Source: Nitrincola sp048264025 (GTDB taxonomy: Bacteria > Pseudomonadota > Gammaproteobacteria > Pseudomonadales > Balneatricaceae). Taken from it: a stretch of 64,000 bases of DNA. Positions 8,658 to 16,808 of the stretch are shown here, in pieces. Position numbers and translations under genes: made by a program. Under the pieces are notes generated by a model. It did not search any database, had not been told where the DNA came from, and saw only the letters and a list, made by a program, of their open reading frames with translations. The stretch's first letter is position 1; each line of letters begins with the position of its first letter. The DNA lies in contig NZ_JBLXDN010000006.1 of NCBI RefSeq assembly GCF_048264025.1, positions 1 through 64,000 of the forward strand, read 5' to 3'.

Positions 8658-10076
8658 TTATTCGAGAGGGATCATCAGACTAGAGTCGACTTGATGCAAG
8701 CGCGCCTGAAAGGCATCGCGGATACGATTCAAGGCGGCATCTGTTTCAGCTTCAAAGCGTAGCACTAATACCGGTGTAGTGTTGGATGCACGTACCAGTC
8801 CCCAGCCATCGGCATAATCAACCCGCACGCCATCAATGTGACTGGTCTGTCCGCCTTCGAAAGTAAGTTTCTGTAGGGCTTCGACAATGGTGAACTTGTT
8901 GTCGTCTCGTACTTCAATGTTAATTTCCGGCGTGCTGATATCTTCCGGGTAGGCCTTGAAGATGGCTTCGGCACTGTTTTCGCGGGCCGACAGGATTTCC
9001 AGTAGGCGAGCGGCACTGTAAAGTCCATCATCAAAACCGAACCAGCGCTCTTTGAAGAAGATATGGCCGCTCATTTCGCCAGCCAGTTGGGCTCCACAGG
9101 CTTTCATCTGTTGTTTGATCAGTGAGTGCCCGGTTTTCCACATGGTGGCCTTACCGCCAGCCGCTTCAATGATCTTCGGCAGCAGGCGTGAACATTTGAC
9201 ATCAAACAGAATTTCCGCACCGGGATTGCGCGCCAGTACATCTTCAGCAAACAGCATCATCACCCGATCTGGATAAACGACATGTCCCTGGTCAGTCACA
9301 ACACCGACACGGTCACCGTCACCATCAAATGCCAGTCCAATATCAGCCTGATGCGTAGCCACAGCCTGGATCACATCCTGTAAATTTTTCAGCTTACCTG
9401 GGTCCGGATGGTGGTTAGGGAAGGTACCATCCACGTCACAAAATAGTGGGATAACCTCGCAGCCCAGGCGCTCAATCAGTTCCGGGGCCAGTATGCCAGG
9501 GATGCCGTTACCGCAGTCCACCACCACTTTCAGTGGACGTTTCAGTACAACATCTAAGGTGATTCTCTGCAGGTAGTCTTCAGCAATATCCTGCTGGGTT
9601 AGCTGCCCGCTACCTTCTGTGTAGTTCTGCTGTTCAATGCGCTGGCGTAAGGCCTGAATATCGTCTCCTGACAGCGTATGTCCCGCCAGCATCATCTTGA
9701 AGCCATTGTAATCAGCAGGGTTGTGGCTACCAGTAATCATGATGCCGGTTTTGTCGGCTTGCTGATGGGCCGCATAGTAGAGAGTTGGGGTCGGCACATA
9801 GCCTATATCCAGTACATCACAGCCACCGGCCAGCAGACCTTCGCTGAGTAGTTGTTTAAAGGCTGGGCTGGATAAGCGTCCATCTGCTGCGACAACAACC
9901 TGTTTCACGCCCTGTTGTTGTGCTTCTGCAGCAAAGGCGCGACCAAGATGCCAGACCAGCGCATCGGACAAGGCCGTGCCTGCAATACCTCGGATATCGT
10001 AAGCGCGGAAAACTTCGGTATCAAAATCAGTCAGTAAATATTTCACGTCAACTCCATCTGTCAGTTTGAAAGTCAT
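8658..10076 (-). CDS. algC: phosphomannomutase/phosphoglucomutase
   Basis: Interconverts hexose-1- and hexose-6-phosphates, supplying GDP-mannose, lipopolysaccharide core and exopolysaccharide precursors. 472 residues, matching the AlgC/PMM-PGM family: FRAYDIRG near the N-terminus, the phosphoserine loop TGSHNPADYNG, the Mg-binding DGDGDR and the sugar-binding GEMSGH, with phosphate-binding RASNTTP near the C-terminus. It starts two bases after dut, in the coaBC-dut-algC-argB order of pseudomonads. Confidence 0.95.
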   Translation of the reverse strand: MTFKLTDGVDVKYLLTDFDTEVFRAYDIRGIAGTALSDALVWHLGRAFAAEAQQQGVKQVVVAADGRLSSPAFKQLLSEGLLAGGCDVLDIGYVPTPTLYYAAHQQADKTGIMITGSHNPADYNGFKMMLAGHTLSGDDIQALRQRIEQQNYTEGSGQLTQQDIAEDYLQRITLDVVLKRPLKVVVDCGNGIPGILAPELIERLGCEVIPLFCDVDGTFPNHHPDPGKLKNLQDVIQAVATHQADIGLAFDGDGDRVGVVTDQGHVVYPDRVMMLFAEDVLARNPGAEILFDVKCSRLLPKIIEAAGGKATMWKTGHSLIKQQMKACGAQLAGEMSGHIFFKERWFGFDDGLYSAARLLEILSARENSAEAIFKAYPEDISTPEINIEVRDDNKFTIVEALQKLTFEGGQTSHIDGVRVDYADGWGLVRASNTTPVLVLRFEAETDAALNRIRDAFQARLHQVDSSLMIPLE

Positions 10077-10078
10077 AT

Positions 10079-10534
10079 TTAGTGGCGGCCTGAAGAGCCA
10101 AAGCCACCGTCTCCACGATCACTGTCAGTAAATTCACTGACGAGGTCAAAATCAGCCTGTACTACTGGTACCAGAACCAGTTGCGCCATGCGCTCGCCAG
10201 GCTCCATAACAAAGGCTGTATCCCCGCGATTCCAGCAGGATACGAATAATTGGCCCTGGTAATCAGAATCAATCAGGCCAACCAGGTTACCCAACACTAT
10301 ACCGTGTTTATGACCCAGTCCGGAGCGTGGCAGAATCATGGCACAGAGCTGCGGGTCTTCAATGTGTATGGCCAGTCCGGTAGGGATGAGTTCGGTTTGA
10401 CCTGGTTGTAGTGTCAGGGCTTGATCCAGACAGGCACGCAAATCCAGGCCGGCTGATCCTGGGGTAGCGTAGTTGGGTAGTGGGAAGCTTGTCCCGATTC
10501 TCGGGTCGAGAATTTTAACCTGTAGTTTTTTCAT
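10079..10534 (-). CDS. dut: dUTP diphosphatase
   Basis: Hydrolyses dUTP to dUMP, protecting DNA from uracil. 151 residues, trimeric dUTPase type, with all five motifs: PGSAGLDLRA, PRSGLGHKHGIVLGN, GLIDSDYQG, GERMAQL and the C-terminal RGDGGFGSSGR arm. I chose ATG 10534 (MKKLQVKILDPRIG) by comparison with the family; it lies inside the last 20 bases of coaBC, so the two are translationally coupled. A reading from 10636 would run through coaBC. Confidence 0.96.
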   Translation of the reverse strand: MKKLQVKILDPRIGTSFPLPNYATPGSAGLDLRACLDQALTLQPGQTELIPTGLAIHIEDPQLCAMILPRSGLGHKHGIVLGNLVGLIDSDYQGQLFVSCWNRGDTAFVMEPGERMAQLVLVPVVQADFDLVSEFTDSDRGDGGFGSSGRH

Positions 10535-11744
10535 TAGCTGCCATCTGTTGGTTAAAGTGTTGGGCGATATGTTCGATAAGCTGTCGTGCCAACAGCCGTT
10601 TTGATGTTTGCGGTAAAGGTACTTCGCCGCTAGCACTGACCAGTGTTACCCGGTTGTCATCACTGTTAAAGCCTATTCCCGGAACTGACACATCGTTAGC
10701 AATAATCAAATCAAGCTTTTTACGCTCCAGCTTGCTGCGTGCGTAGCTAAGCAGTTCATGGGTCTCAGCGGCAAAACCTACCGTAAAGGGGCGTTGCGAT
10801 AAGGCCGCAACGCTGGCGATGATATCGGGGTTTTTGACCAGTCGCAGCTCCATGATCTCTTCGTTGCCCTTTTTGATTTTGTGCTCAGCCACGGCCACTG
10901 GTCGGTAGTCAGCTACGGCGGCTGCACCGATAAACAGGTCACAGCTGTTTATACCTTCCAGTGATGCAGTCAGCATCTCTTCAGCCGTTTCAACCTGTAT
11001 ACATTCCACCCGTTCAGGTGCGGTCAGGTTGACCGGGCCGCTGATCAGTTTGACCCTTGCACCTGCATCAACGGCGGCCTGCGCCAGTGCATAGCCCATT
11101 TTTCCGGAACTGTGATTGGATATAAACCTGACGGGGTCAAGGGGTTCGCGGGTGGGGCCTGCGGTAATGAATACCGTTTTACCACTGAGTGCCAGATACT
11201 CAAACTCGGCGGCGATGAGTTCAGCCAGTGCCTGAGGTTCCAACATTCGGCCAGGTCCAGTATCGCCACAGGCCTGCTCGCCTGAATCGGGACCAAAGAC
11301 TTTCATCCCCGTGGCTGTAAGTGAACCAATATTACTTTGCGTATGTGAATCTCGCCACATCGCCTGATTCATAGCGGGTGCCAGGCAAATCGGTGCCGTT
11401 GTTGCCAGACACAGGGTGGTCAGCAAATCGTTACCCATACCTGCCGTACAGCGGGCAATAAAGTCAGCGCTTGCGGGGGCTATCAGTATCAGATCAGCCC
11501 ATTTTGCCAGCTCTATATGCCCCATTCCGGCTTCGGCTTCTGGGTCCAGCAGGTGGAGATGCACTGGGTGCCCGGAAAGTGCCTGCAGCGTCAACGGGGT
11601 AATAAACTCCGTGGCAGCGGGGGTCATGACGATACGCACATCGGCACCAGCTTTTTTCAGCAGGCGGGTCAGCTCGGCACTTTTGTAGGCCGCTATTCCG
11701 CCGGTTATTCCGAGCAGAATGTGTCTGTTAGTAAGTCTATGCAT
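10515..11744 (-). CDS. coaBC: bifunctional phosphopantothenoylcysteine decarboxylase/phosphopantothenate-cysteine ligase
   Basis: Catalyses two steps of coenzyme A synthesis. 409 residues: flavin-dependent CoaC domain (about 1-190) with ILLGITGGIAAYK, the PAMNQAMW motif and the cysteine loop ACGDTGPGRMLEP, then the CoaB ligase domain with TAGPTREPLDPVRFISN and the late KRLLARQLIEHIA helix. I chose ATG 11744, directly before HRLTNRHILLG. It is first in its operon and divergent from radC, which is the usual neighbour, but here a chimeric lipoprotein locus lies between. Confidence 0.95.
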   Translation of the reverse strand: MHRLTNRHILLGITGGIAAYKSAELTRLLKKAGADVRIVMTPAATEFITPLTLQALSGHPVHLHLLDPEAEAGMGHIELAKWADLILIAPASADFIARCTAGMGNDLLTTLCLATTAPICLAPAMNQAMWRDSHTQSNIGSLTATGMKVFGPDSGEQACGDTGPGRMLEPQALAELIAAEFEYLALSGKTVFITAGPTREPLDPVRFISNHSSGKMGYALAQAAVDAGARVKLISGPVNLTAPERVECIQVETAEEMLTASLEGINSCDLFIGAAAVADYRPVAVAEHKIKKGNEEIMELRLVKNPDIIASVAALSQRPFTVGFAAETHELLSYARSKLERKKLDLIIANDVSVPGIGFNSDDNRVTLVSASGEVPLPQTSKRLLARQLIEHIAQHFNQQMAANEKTTG

Positions 11745-11762
11745 ACCCGGGAGGTCCGAAGA

Positions 11763-11880
11763 TTCCATGCAATTAAATAAGACGCTAAGATACCATCTCA
11801 TTGTGCATTTGCGTAGAGCAGGGCCGGACAGATCTTGCTCCTGTCTATCATAAGGAGGTGACTATGGTCATTCGGGACGG
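11763..11880 (+). repeat. duplicated radC leader, copy A
   Basis: These 118 bases align without gaps to 12663-12780 at an offset of exactly 900, at about four identities in five. The copy contains the same TAAGGAGGTG ribosome binding site and the first codons of radC (ATG-GTC-ATT-CGG-GAC against ATG-ACC-ATT-CGG-GAC). The match stops sharply at about 11880, where homology to the entericidin leader near 14140 begins. This copy lies next to coaBC and probably marks the ancestral coaBC-radC spacer. Confidence 0.85.
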
Positions 11881-11902
11881 GTCTGAATCGGTTTGGCAAT
11901 AG
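11864..11902 (+). CDS. 12-codon upstream reading frame derived from the radC start
   Basis: A short frame beginning at the duplicated radC start codon, behind a perfect AAGGAGG site eight bases upstream, reads M-V-I-R-D-G-S-E-S-V-W-Q and stops at TAG 11900. The first five residues copy RadC apart from the second. It ends 34 bases before the lipoprotein start. With so strong a binding site it should be translated, so it may affect translation or transcript stability of the next gene, or may only be a relic. Confidence 0.45.
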   Translation: MVIRDGSESVWQ

Positions 11903-11936
11903 CCGCGATGTACTGCAACCTTTAGAGGCTAAGCAT

Positions 11937-12533
11937 ATGAAAAAGCAATCGCTTGTATTTCTGCTGTTAATAGTCGCATTTGTATTGTCAGGCTGTAGTT
12001 TTTTTGATGGCGTGAAGTATTACACTAGAAGCGATTATTCTTTTTATAATGAAAGCTTCGAACTTAGTGAAGAGTCACTACTAAAAACAGATGGAGTATA
12101 TGTATTAGAAAGTGTTTGGTCTAGTGTTGATAATGAGATCAATAGAAAGGGTCGGAATAAATCCCTTTATATATTTCATAAGACTGGGCAGTCTAATATG
12201 ATAATGATGCCCAGTGTTAGTTCTGTACCGGATTATAGAGAAATAGTTATGGAAAACTATAATCGAAGTGAACATAATGAAAATATTGGCACATTGTTTC
12301 AAGGGTATTACCGGCTGCAAGGCAATAGAATTATCATAGAAAATGCTAATTCAGCGCTAAAACGATTTAATTATAGCTATGGTTATATTGAGAATGACAA
12401 GCTGATAATTGTAAAGCCCAATTCTTTGCAGGGCGATGGGGAATTTGAAGATAAGTACTTTTTACAAACTTATAAAGAGGTATACGTATTTGTACCAGTA
12501 GAAAATTTAGAGTCAGTTTTACCTAATTGGTAA
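11937..12533 (+). CDS. chimeric outer-membrane lipoprotein of unknown function
   Basis: 198 residues. The first 20 residues form a lipoprotein signal nearly identical to that of the entericidin at 14191 (MKKQS-VFLLL--AFVLSGC), with the lipobox LSGC and cysteine at residue 20; serine at +2 predicts the outer membrane. The rest resembles nothing I recognise and is AT-rich: bases 12121-12180 count about 30% GC. The leader matches the entericidin leader back to about 11886 and the radC leader before that. The gene appears to be a fusion in which a resident secretion signal was joined to foreign or newly arisen sequence. Its body has many aromatic and Asn residues, suggesting a small beta-rich domain, but this is only an impression. 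Confidence 0.75.
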   Translation: MKKQSLVFLLLIVAFVLSGCSFFDGVKYYTRSDYSFYNESFELSEESLLKTDGVYVLESVWSSVDNEINRKGRNKSLYIFHKTGQSNMIMMPSVSSVPDYREIVMENYNRSEHNENIGTLFQGYYRLQGNRIIIENANSALKRFNYSYGYIENDKLIIVKPNSLQGDGEFEDKYFLQTYKEVYVFVPVENLESVLPNW

Positions 12534-12662
12534 GTTTGTTTTTGTGTGGCCAATAGAAATAATATTACTTTCATCTCGGAAAAATTTCTCTTTCACATTG
12601 TTTTAGCTCCATCCTTTAACCCACTCATCTGAAAAGCCGTCGATGTCTATACCTATCAAAGC

Positions 12663-12780
12663 TTCCATACAATTAAATAGGGCGTTAATATATTACCTCA
12701 TTGTACATTTGCGTAGAGCAGAGCAGGAAGGATCTTGCCCTTGTACATCATAAGGAGGTGAATATGACCATTCGGGACTG
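12663..12780 (+). repeat. duplicated radC leader, copy B (in place before radC)
   Basis: The copy that precedes the intact radC gene. It aligns gap-free with 11763-11880 and includes the AAGGAGGTG site at 12752-12760 and the radC start at 12764. The stretch 12534-12662 between the lipoprotein and this copy is AT-rich and shows no gene. Confidence 0.85.
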
Positions 12781-13438
12781 GCCAGAAGCTGAGCGGCCGA
12801 GAGAGAAACTATTGTCGCAGGGAGCTGCTGCGCTTTCTGATGCTGAGCTTCTGGCGATATTCCTGCGCACAGGAGTCAGTGGTAAAACAGCTGTAGATCT
12901 GGCGCGTGAACTGCTGACGCATTTCGGCGGACTTAGGCCACTAATGGAATGCAGTGAAACGGCCTTTTGTCATGCTCCGGGGCTGGGCCGGGCCAAGTAC
13001 GCGCAATTACAAGCGGTGATGGAGATGTCGCACCGTCACCTCGAAGCGACCTTGGTGAGGGATTCGGCGTTGGAAAGTCCTCAGGCTGTGCGGCAATACT
13101 TGTCGGCGCGTCTGCGTCACGAAGCCCGGGAAGTGTTTGCTTGTCTGTTGTTGGATAATCGCCACCGAGTGATACGTTATGAGGCGCTGTTTTACGGCAC
13201 GATTAATGCCGCCTCTGTATATCCTCGGGAAGTCGTCAAGCTGGCACTTGAGTGCAATGCGGCGGCCGTGATCCTGTCTCACAATCACCCATCCGGTGTC
13301 GCTGAACCCTCTCAGGCTGATCGGCAGATTACCGACAGGTTGTGTGAAGCCCTGTCTTTGGTAGATATACGTGTGTTGGATCATATGGTTATTGGTGATA
13401 CCGAAGTCGTGTCTTTTGCCGAGCGCGGTTGGTTATAA
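12764..13438 (+). CDS. radC: RadC family JAB1/MPN-domain protein
   Basis: 224 residues: an N-terminal UPF0758 helix-hairpin-helix-like region (SDAELLAIFLRTGVSGKTAVDLA, then CHAPGLGRAKYAQLQA) and a C-terminal JAB1/MPN metalloprotease-like domain whose metal motif is complete (SHNHPSGVAEPSQADRQIT). The family's role is still unclear despite its name. ATG 12764 is fixed by the strong AAGGAGGTG just before it. The gene normally sits divergent from coaBC; here the duplicated leader and a lipoprotein gene separate them. A short inverted repeat (TGGTTAA/TTAACCA, 13443-13464) follows the stop. Confidence 0.94.
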   Translation: MTIRDWPEAERPREKLLSQGAAALSDAELLAIFLRTGVSGKTAVDLARELLTHFGGLRPLMECSETAFCHAPGLGRAKYAQLQAVMEMSHRHLEATLVRDSALESPQAVRQYLSARLRHEAREVFACLLLDNRHRVIRYEALFYGTINAASVYPREVVKLALECNAAAVILSHNHPSGVAEPSQADRQITDRLCEALSLVDIRVLDHMVIGDTEVVSFAERGWL

Positions 13439-13498
13439 CCTCTGGTTAAGGCATGCATTAACCAACCGCTCTCAGATGATGCGCGTCGTTTGGTTGAG

Positions 13499-13858
13499 TT
13501 ATTCGCTAGGGTACTCAACCAATATATCTTCATCGCGCATAATCATCTGACAGGCCAGCCGCCAAGGTGATGGCGGAATATCATCAATGAGCATCTGTTC
13601 AATCTGTTCCTGACTTACTTTACCCATCTCTTTCAGCACAGCCGTTTCTCGTGGGTTTAAGGGGCCACCCATTGGGCGAGTTTGATCCAGGCTTGTTACT
13701 TCAACCAGGCAAGTGCCGCATTCGCCGTTTTGGCAGCCAAAATCTATAGGAATGTGATTTTCTTTCGCCATTTGTAATATGGTTTGTGTGTGGCTGCCCG
13801 CGACGGCATAGGTGCGCTTATCTAGGTGCAGGCTGCTTTTAAAGGTTATATGTGCCAT
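13499..13858 (-). CDS. 2Fe-2S ferredoxin-like protein
   Basis: 119 residues of plant-type [2Fe-2S] ferredoxin fold: the cluster loop CQNGECGTC at about residues 39-47 supplies three cysteines and ACQM near residue 103 the fourth. An unusually long segment (PMGGPLNPRETAVLKEMGK) separates them, as in stand-alone ferredoxins of marine gammaproteobacteria. It is a one-gene unit convergent with radC. Its redox partner cannot be inferred here. Confidence 0.85.
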   Translation of the reverse strand: MAHITFKSSLHLDKRTYAVAGSHTQTILQMAKENHIPIDFGCQNGECGTCLVEVTSLDQTRPMGGPLNPRETAVLKEMGKVSQEQIEQMLIDDIPPSPWRLACQMIMRDEDILVEYPSE

Positions 13859-14116
13859 AAGTCATGTTCCTCATTATTGTGACAGGTGTTGTGGTGCGAA
13901 TGACGGCCTTGATTGGGTCATATAGAGGAAGAGCAATTTTTATACCATGCAGAGTTTTGTGAAACTTGTTGGCTAGCAACCCCAGTTTTGCTAAGGGATA
14001 GCCGTTATCTTTCTGCGTTTAACCGGATTTTTGTCAGGTTTAGCCCAATGTGTGCTGCAAAGCTGACAAAATCAGTTGATGGTGTTATATAACTGTGCTT
14101 TGCTGATGTGTAATGC
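13859..14116. other. gene-free spacer before the entericidin gene
   Basis: No convincing reading frame or strong hairpin is visible in this stretch. It holds the 5' region of the ferredoxin gene on one side and leads to the entericidin promoter at 14117 on the other. Confidence 0.5.
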
Positions 14117-14125
14117 TGCTATACT
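14117..14125 (+). promoter_or_regulatory. extended -10 promoter of the entericidin gene
   Basis: TGC-TATACT is a good extended -10 element about 65 bases before the ecn start. The duplicated ecn leader before the lipoprotein gene starts downstream of this element, so that gene must use another promoter, most likely the copied radC leader. Confidence 0.45.
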
Positions 14126-14190
14126 GAATGTTGCTGGGTAATCTGGCTGCATCGGCAGCTGGTGTACTGCAAACTAAGAGGCTAATACTT

Positions 14191-14322
14191 ATGAAAAAGC
14201 AATCGATTGTATTTCTGCTGTTATTGGCAGCGTTTGTATTGTCGGGCTGTAATACCGTTGAAGGTGTAGGCAAGGATGTGCAGCGTGGTGGTGAAGCCCT
14301 GGAAGATGCCGCTAAAGACTGA
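14191..14322 (+). CDS. entericidin-like small lipoprotein
   Basis: 43 residues: signal peptide with lipobox LSGC (cysteine 20) and a mature part of 24 residues, NTVEGVGKDVQRGGEALEDA-type, which matches the entericidin EcnA/EcnB family of small cell-envelope lipoproteins. The start ATG 14191 follows AAGAGGCT. It stands alone between the ferredoxin and rpmB. Its leader and signal sequence (14163-14265) are the source, or a sister, of the 5' end of the lipoprotein gene at 11937. Confidence 0.88.
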   Translation: MKKQSIVFLLLLAAFVLSGCNTVEGVGKDVQRGGEALEDAAKD

Positions 14323-14448
14323 TAGCTTGCTTACCCTGTCTGTATAGGGCGCTGCCCACAGCCTGCGCTTCCTGGTGGTGTTTTAGACCTCAGTTAATAT
14401 GACTGGTGAAAAAATCATCAGAAAGCTGGCTTGTGGGCTTGAATTGAG

Positions 14449-14454
14449 TATAAT
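14449..14454 (+). promoter_or_regulatory. -10 box of the rpmB-rpmG promoter
   Basis: A perfect TATAAT lies 135 bases before rpmB, with a weak TGGCTT 16 bases upstream. The long leader that follows contains a small GAGAGT/ACTCTC hairpin with a T-rich loop (14517-14538), which might serve in ribosomal-protein feedback, though that is only inferred. Confidence 0.5.
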
Positions 14455-14588
14455 ATGCGCCCTTCTATCCCTTAATGGTATGGTATTCTGTCTTGTACAT
14501 AGGACGCTCCGCCTGAGAGAGTGGTATTTTTTACTCTCAATAAACATCGGATAGGGTAACAGTAACTTACAGAATCAGGATTGATGCA

Positions 14589-14825
14589 ATGTCTCGAGTT
14601 TGCATGGTAACGGGCAAGCGCCCGATGACTGGGAACAATGTCTCCCACTCAAATCGTAAAACGCGCCGCCGTTTTCTCCCTAACCTGCATTGGCACCGTT
14701 TTTGGGTTGAAAGCGAAAACCGCTTTGTACGTCTGCGTGTTTCCTCTAAAGGTATGCGTATTATTGATAAAAAGGGTATTGATCCAGTTCTGACTGAACT
14801 GCGTGCCCGTGGCGAAAAGGTTTAA
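14589..14825 (+). CDS. rpmB: 50S ribosomal protein L28
   Basis: 78 residues, the usual length, beginning MSRVCMVTGKRPMTGNNVSHS and ending in the basic KGIDPVLTELRARGEKV tail. It keeps one early cysteine but not the CxxC pairs, so it is the zinc-independent form typical of gammaproteobacteria. It is followed by rpmG after 11 bases, the standard operon. Confidence 0.97.
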   Translation: MSRVCMVTGKRPMTGNNVSHSNRKTRRRFLPNLHWHRFWVESENRFVRLRVSSKGMRIIDKKGIDPVLTELRARGEKV

Positions 14826-14836
14826 GGAGCTAGACG

Positions 14837-15007
14837 ATGGCAGCAAAAGGTGCTCGTGAGAAGATTCGCCTGGTTTCCTCAGCCGGAACAGGTCACTTCT
14901 ACACAACTGACAAAAACAAGCGCAACACCCCGGATAAATTCGAATTCAAGAAATATGATCCGGTTGTTCGCAAGCACGTGATCTACAAAGAAGCTAAAAT
15001 CAAGTAA
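14837..15007 (+). CDS. rpmG: 50S ribosomal protein L33
   Basis: 56 residues, starting at ATG 14837 behind AAGGAG and ending at TAA 15005. The sequence (MAAKGAREKIRLVSSAGTG at the start, DPVVRKHVIYKEAKIK at the end) matches L33 closely. It has no cysteines, so it is the zinc-free form. It is cotranscribed with rpmB. Confidence 0.97.
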   Translation: MAAKGAREKIRLVSSAGTGHFYTTDKNKRNTPDKFEFKKYDPVVRKHVIYKEAKIK

Positions 15008-15027
15008 TTGATTCTGGATCTTCTTGA

Positions 15028-15055
15028 CAAAGCCCGGACCTGGTTCCGGGCTTTG
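15028..15055 (+). terminator. hairpin after rpmG
   Basis: A perfect 10-pair stem (CAAAGCCCGG/CCGGGCTTTG) with an 8-base loop follows the rpmG stop. There is no T tract, so it may be a weak terminator or an mRNA-end stabiliser. Confidence 0.55.
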
Positions 15056-15076
15056 TGCGTTATGGGGGTTTGAAAA

Positions 15077-15964
15077 ATGTTGATTCGGTTTGTACCACTT
15101 GTTTTCGTGTTGCTCTGGAGCACGGGTTTTATTGGTGCGCGTTATGCGTTGCCCTGGATCGAACCCTTCAACTTGTTATTTATCCGCATGGTTATCACGC
15201 TAGCGGTGTTCCTACTGCTTATTCTGGTAATGCGTGCACCTTGGCCGAGACCTCGTCAAGCTGGACATCAGATGGTTGTCGGGCTGTTGATCCATGCCAT
15301 TTATCTCGGGGGTGTGTTTGCCGCTATCAAGCTGGCGCTGCCTGCGGGTGTGACCGCTCTGGTTGTTGGTTTACAGCCGCTGTTGACCGCCTTGCTCGCC
15401 TGGGTTGGTATGGGGCAGCAGTTGCGTCGTGTTCAGTGGGTGGGACTGGCCGCCGGTTTGCTGGGGGTTTCCCTGGTGCTGAGTAGTGGCTTGATGGCGC
15501 AGAGTTTTGAGGTTCATCCTCTGGCCTTGGCTGCGGTGCTGTTGTCACTGTTCAGTATTTCTATCGGTACGCTATATCAGAAAAAATTTGGTGGACAGAC
15601 TGATCTGCTGACAGGTTCTTTCTACCAGTATCTGGCAACGGCGCTGTGTATGGCGGTATTGGCATACAGTTTTGAAACACGTGAAGTCATCTGGCATGCC
15701 GATTTGATACTGTCTTTAATCTGGTTAGTTTTTGGGTTGTCTGTCACTGCCATACTCCTGTTGATGCTGATGATCCGATTGGGTGAGGTGTCCCGTGTTG
15801 CCAGCTATTTTTACTTGGTACCACCCCTGACTGCCATTGAAGCCTGGTGGCTGTTTGATGAACAATTAAGTGGCATTGCGCTGCTGGGTATTGTGATAAC
15901 CGTGACCGGTGTTTATCTGGCGTTGAAAAAACCGGCTGTAAAAGCTAACCCTGGAGTGGAATGA
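15077..15964 (+). CDS. EamA/DMT family inner-membrane transporter
   Basis: 295 residues forming about ten hydrophobic segments in two EamA repeats; the first starts LLWSTGFIGARYALPW, a typical DMT opening, and the second begins near residue 150. The substrate cannot be told from sequence; family members export metabolites or amino acids. It ends three bases before mutM, suggesting cotranscription. Confidence 0.85.
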   Translation: MLIRFVPLVFVLLWSTGFIGARYALPWIEPFNLLFIRMVITLAVFLLLILVMRAPWPRPRQAGHQMVVGLLIHAIYLGGVFAAIKLALPAGVTALVVGLQPLLTALLAWVGMGQQLRRVQWVGLAAGLLGVSLVLSSGLMAQSFEVHPLALAAVLLSLFSISIGTLYQKKFGGQTDLLTGSFYQYLATALCMAVLAYSFETREVIWHADLILSLIWLVFGLSVTAILLLMLMIRLGEVSRVASYFYLVPPLTAIEAWWLFDEQLSGIALLGIVITVTGVYLALKKPAVKANPGVE

Positions 15965-15967
15965 TAC

Positions 15968-16780
15968 ATGCCTGAACTACCAGAGGTTGAAACCACTTGC
16001 CGAGGCATTGCTCCTCATGCTGAAGGTCAAAGTGTTGTTGCGCTGCATGTGCGTCAGCCGCAGTTACGCTGGCTTGTGCCTGCGCAGTTGGCAGAGCAGT
16101 TACCGGGCCAGAAAGTGTGCCGGGTGCATCGGCGTGCCAAATATATATTGTTAGCGATGGAGCAGGGCGATTTGCTGATTCATCTGGGGATGTCGGGGAG
16201 TCTGCGAGTGTTGCCAGCCGGTACCCCGGCCCTCAAGCATGATCACGTAGATCTGGAATTCAGTAATGGGCAATTGATCCGTTTGACTGATCCACGGCGC
16301 TTTGGGGCGGTGTTATGGCAAGACGCTGACACAGTCCATCCGTTACTGCAGAAGCTGGGACCAGAGCCGCTGAGCGAGATATTCGATGCTGATTATCTGG
16401 CTAGTTGCTGTAAGGATAGAAAGCAGCCAATCAAACAACGTATTATGGATAACCATGTAGTTGTTGGGGTCGGAAATATTTATGCCAGTGAAGCACTGTT
16501 TGCGGCTGGTATCGATCCTCGCCGTGCCGCTGGTCGTGTTTCCAGAGAACGCCTGGGGAAACTGGTGCTGGAAATCAAGAAAGTACTGGGTTATGCCATT
16601 GAGCGTGGGGGGACAACGCTGCGGGATTTTGTTGGTGGTGACGGAAAGCCCGGTTACTTTCAGCAAGAGCTGTATGTTTATGGTCGTAAAGGGTCGCCTT
16701 GTCGACGTTGCGGCAGTATCCTGAAAGAGGTCCGATTGGGTCAGAGAAGCAGCGTATTCTGTGCTGAGTGTCAGAGCTGA
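15968..16780 (+). CDS. mutM: formamidopyrimidine-DNA glycosylase
   Basis: Removes 8-oxoguanine and formamidopyrimidines from DNA and nicks the abasic site. 270 residues: the catalytic N-terminal PELPEVETTCRG (Pro1 nucleophile, Glu2), the MSGSLRV loop, helix-two-turn-helix with GVGNIYASEALFAAGI, and the C-terminal zinc finger CRRCGSILKEVRLGQRSS-FCAECQ. All key residues are present. Confidence 0.97.
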   Translation: MPELPEVETTCRGIAPHAEGQSVVALHVRQPQLRWLVPAQLAEQLPGQKVCRVHRRAKYILLAMEQGDLLIHLGMSGSLRVLPAGTPALKHDHVDLEFSNGQLIRLTDPRRFGAVLWQDADTVHPLLQKLGPEPLSEIFDADYLASCCKDRKQPIKQRIMDNHVVVGVGNIYASEALFAAGIDPRRAAGRVSRERLGKLVLEIKKVLGYAIERGGTTLRDFVGGDGKPGYFQQELYVYGRKGSPCRRCGSILKEVRLGQRSSVFCAECQS

Positions 16781-16808
16781 TCTATTAATGAACTAGGTGT
16801 ATGAAATC

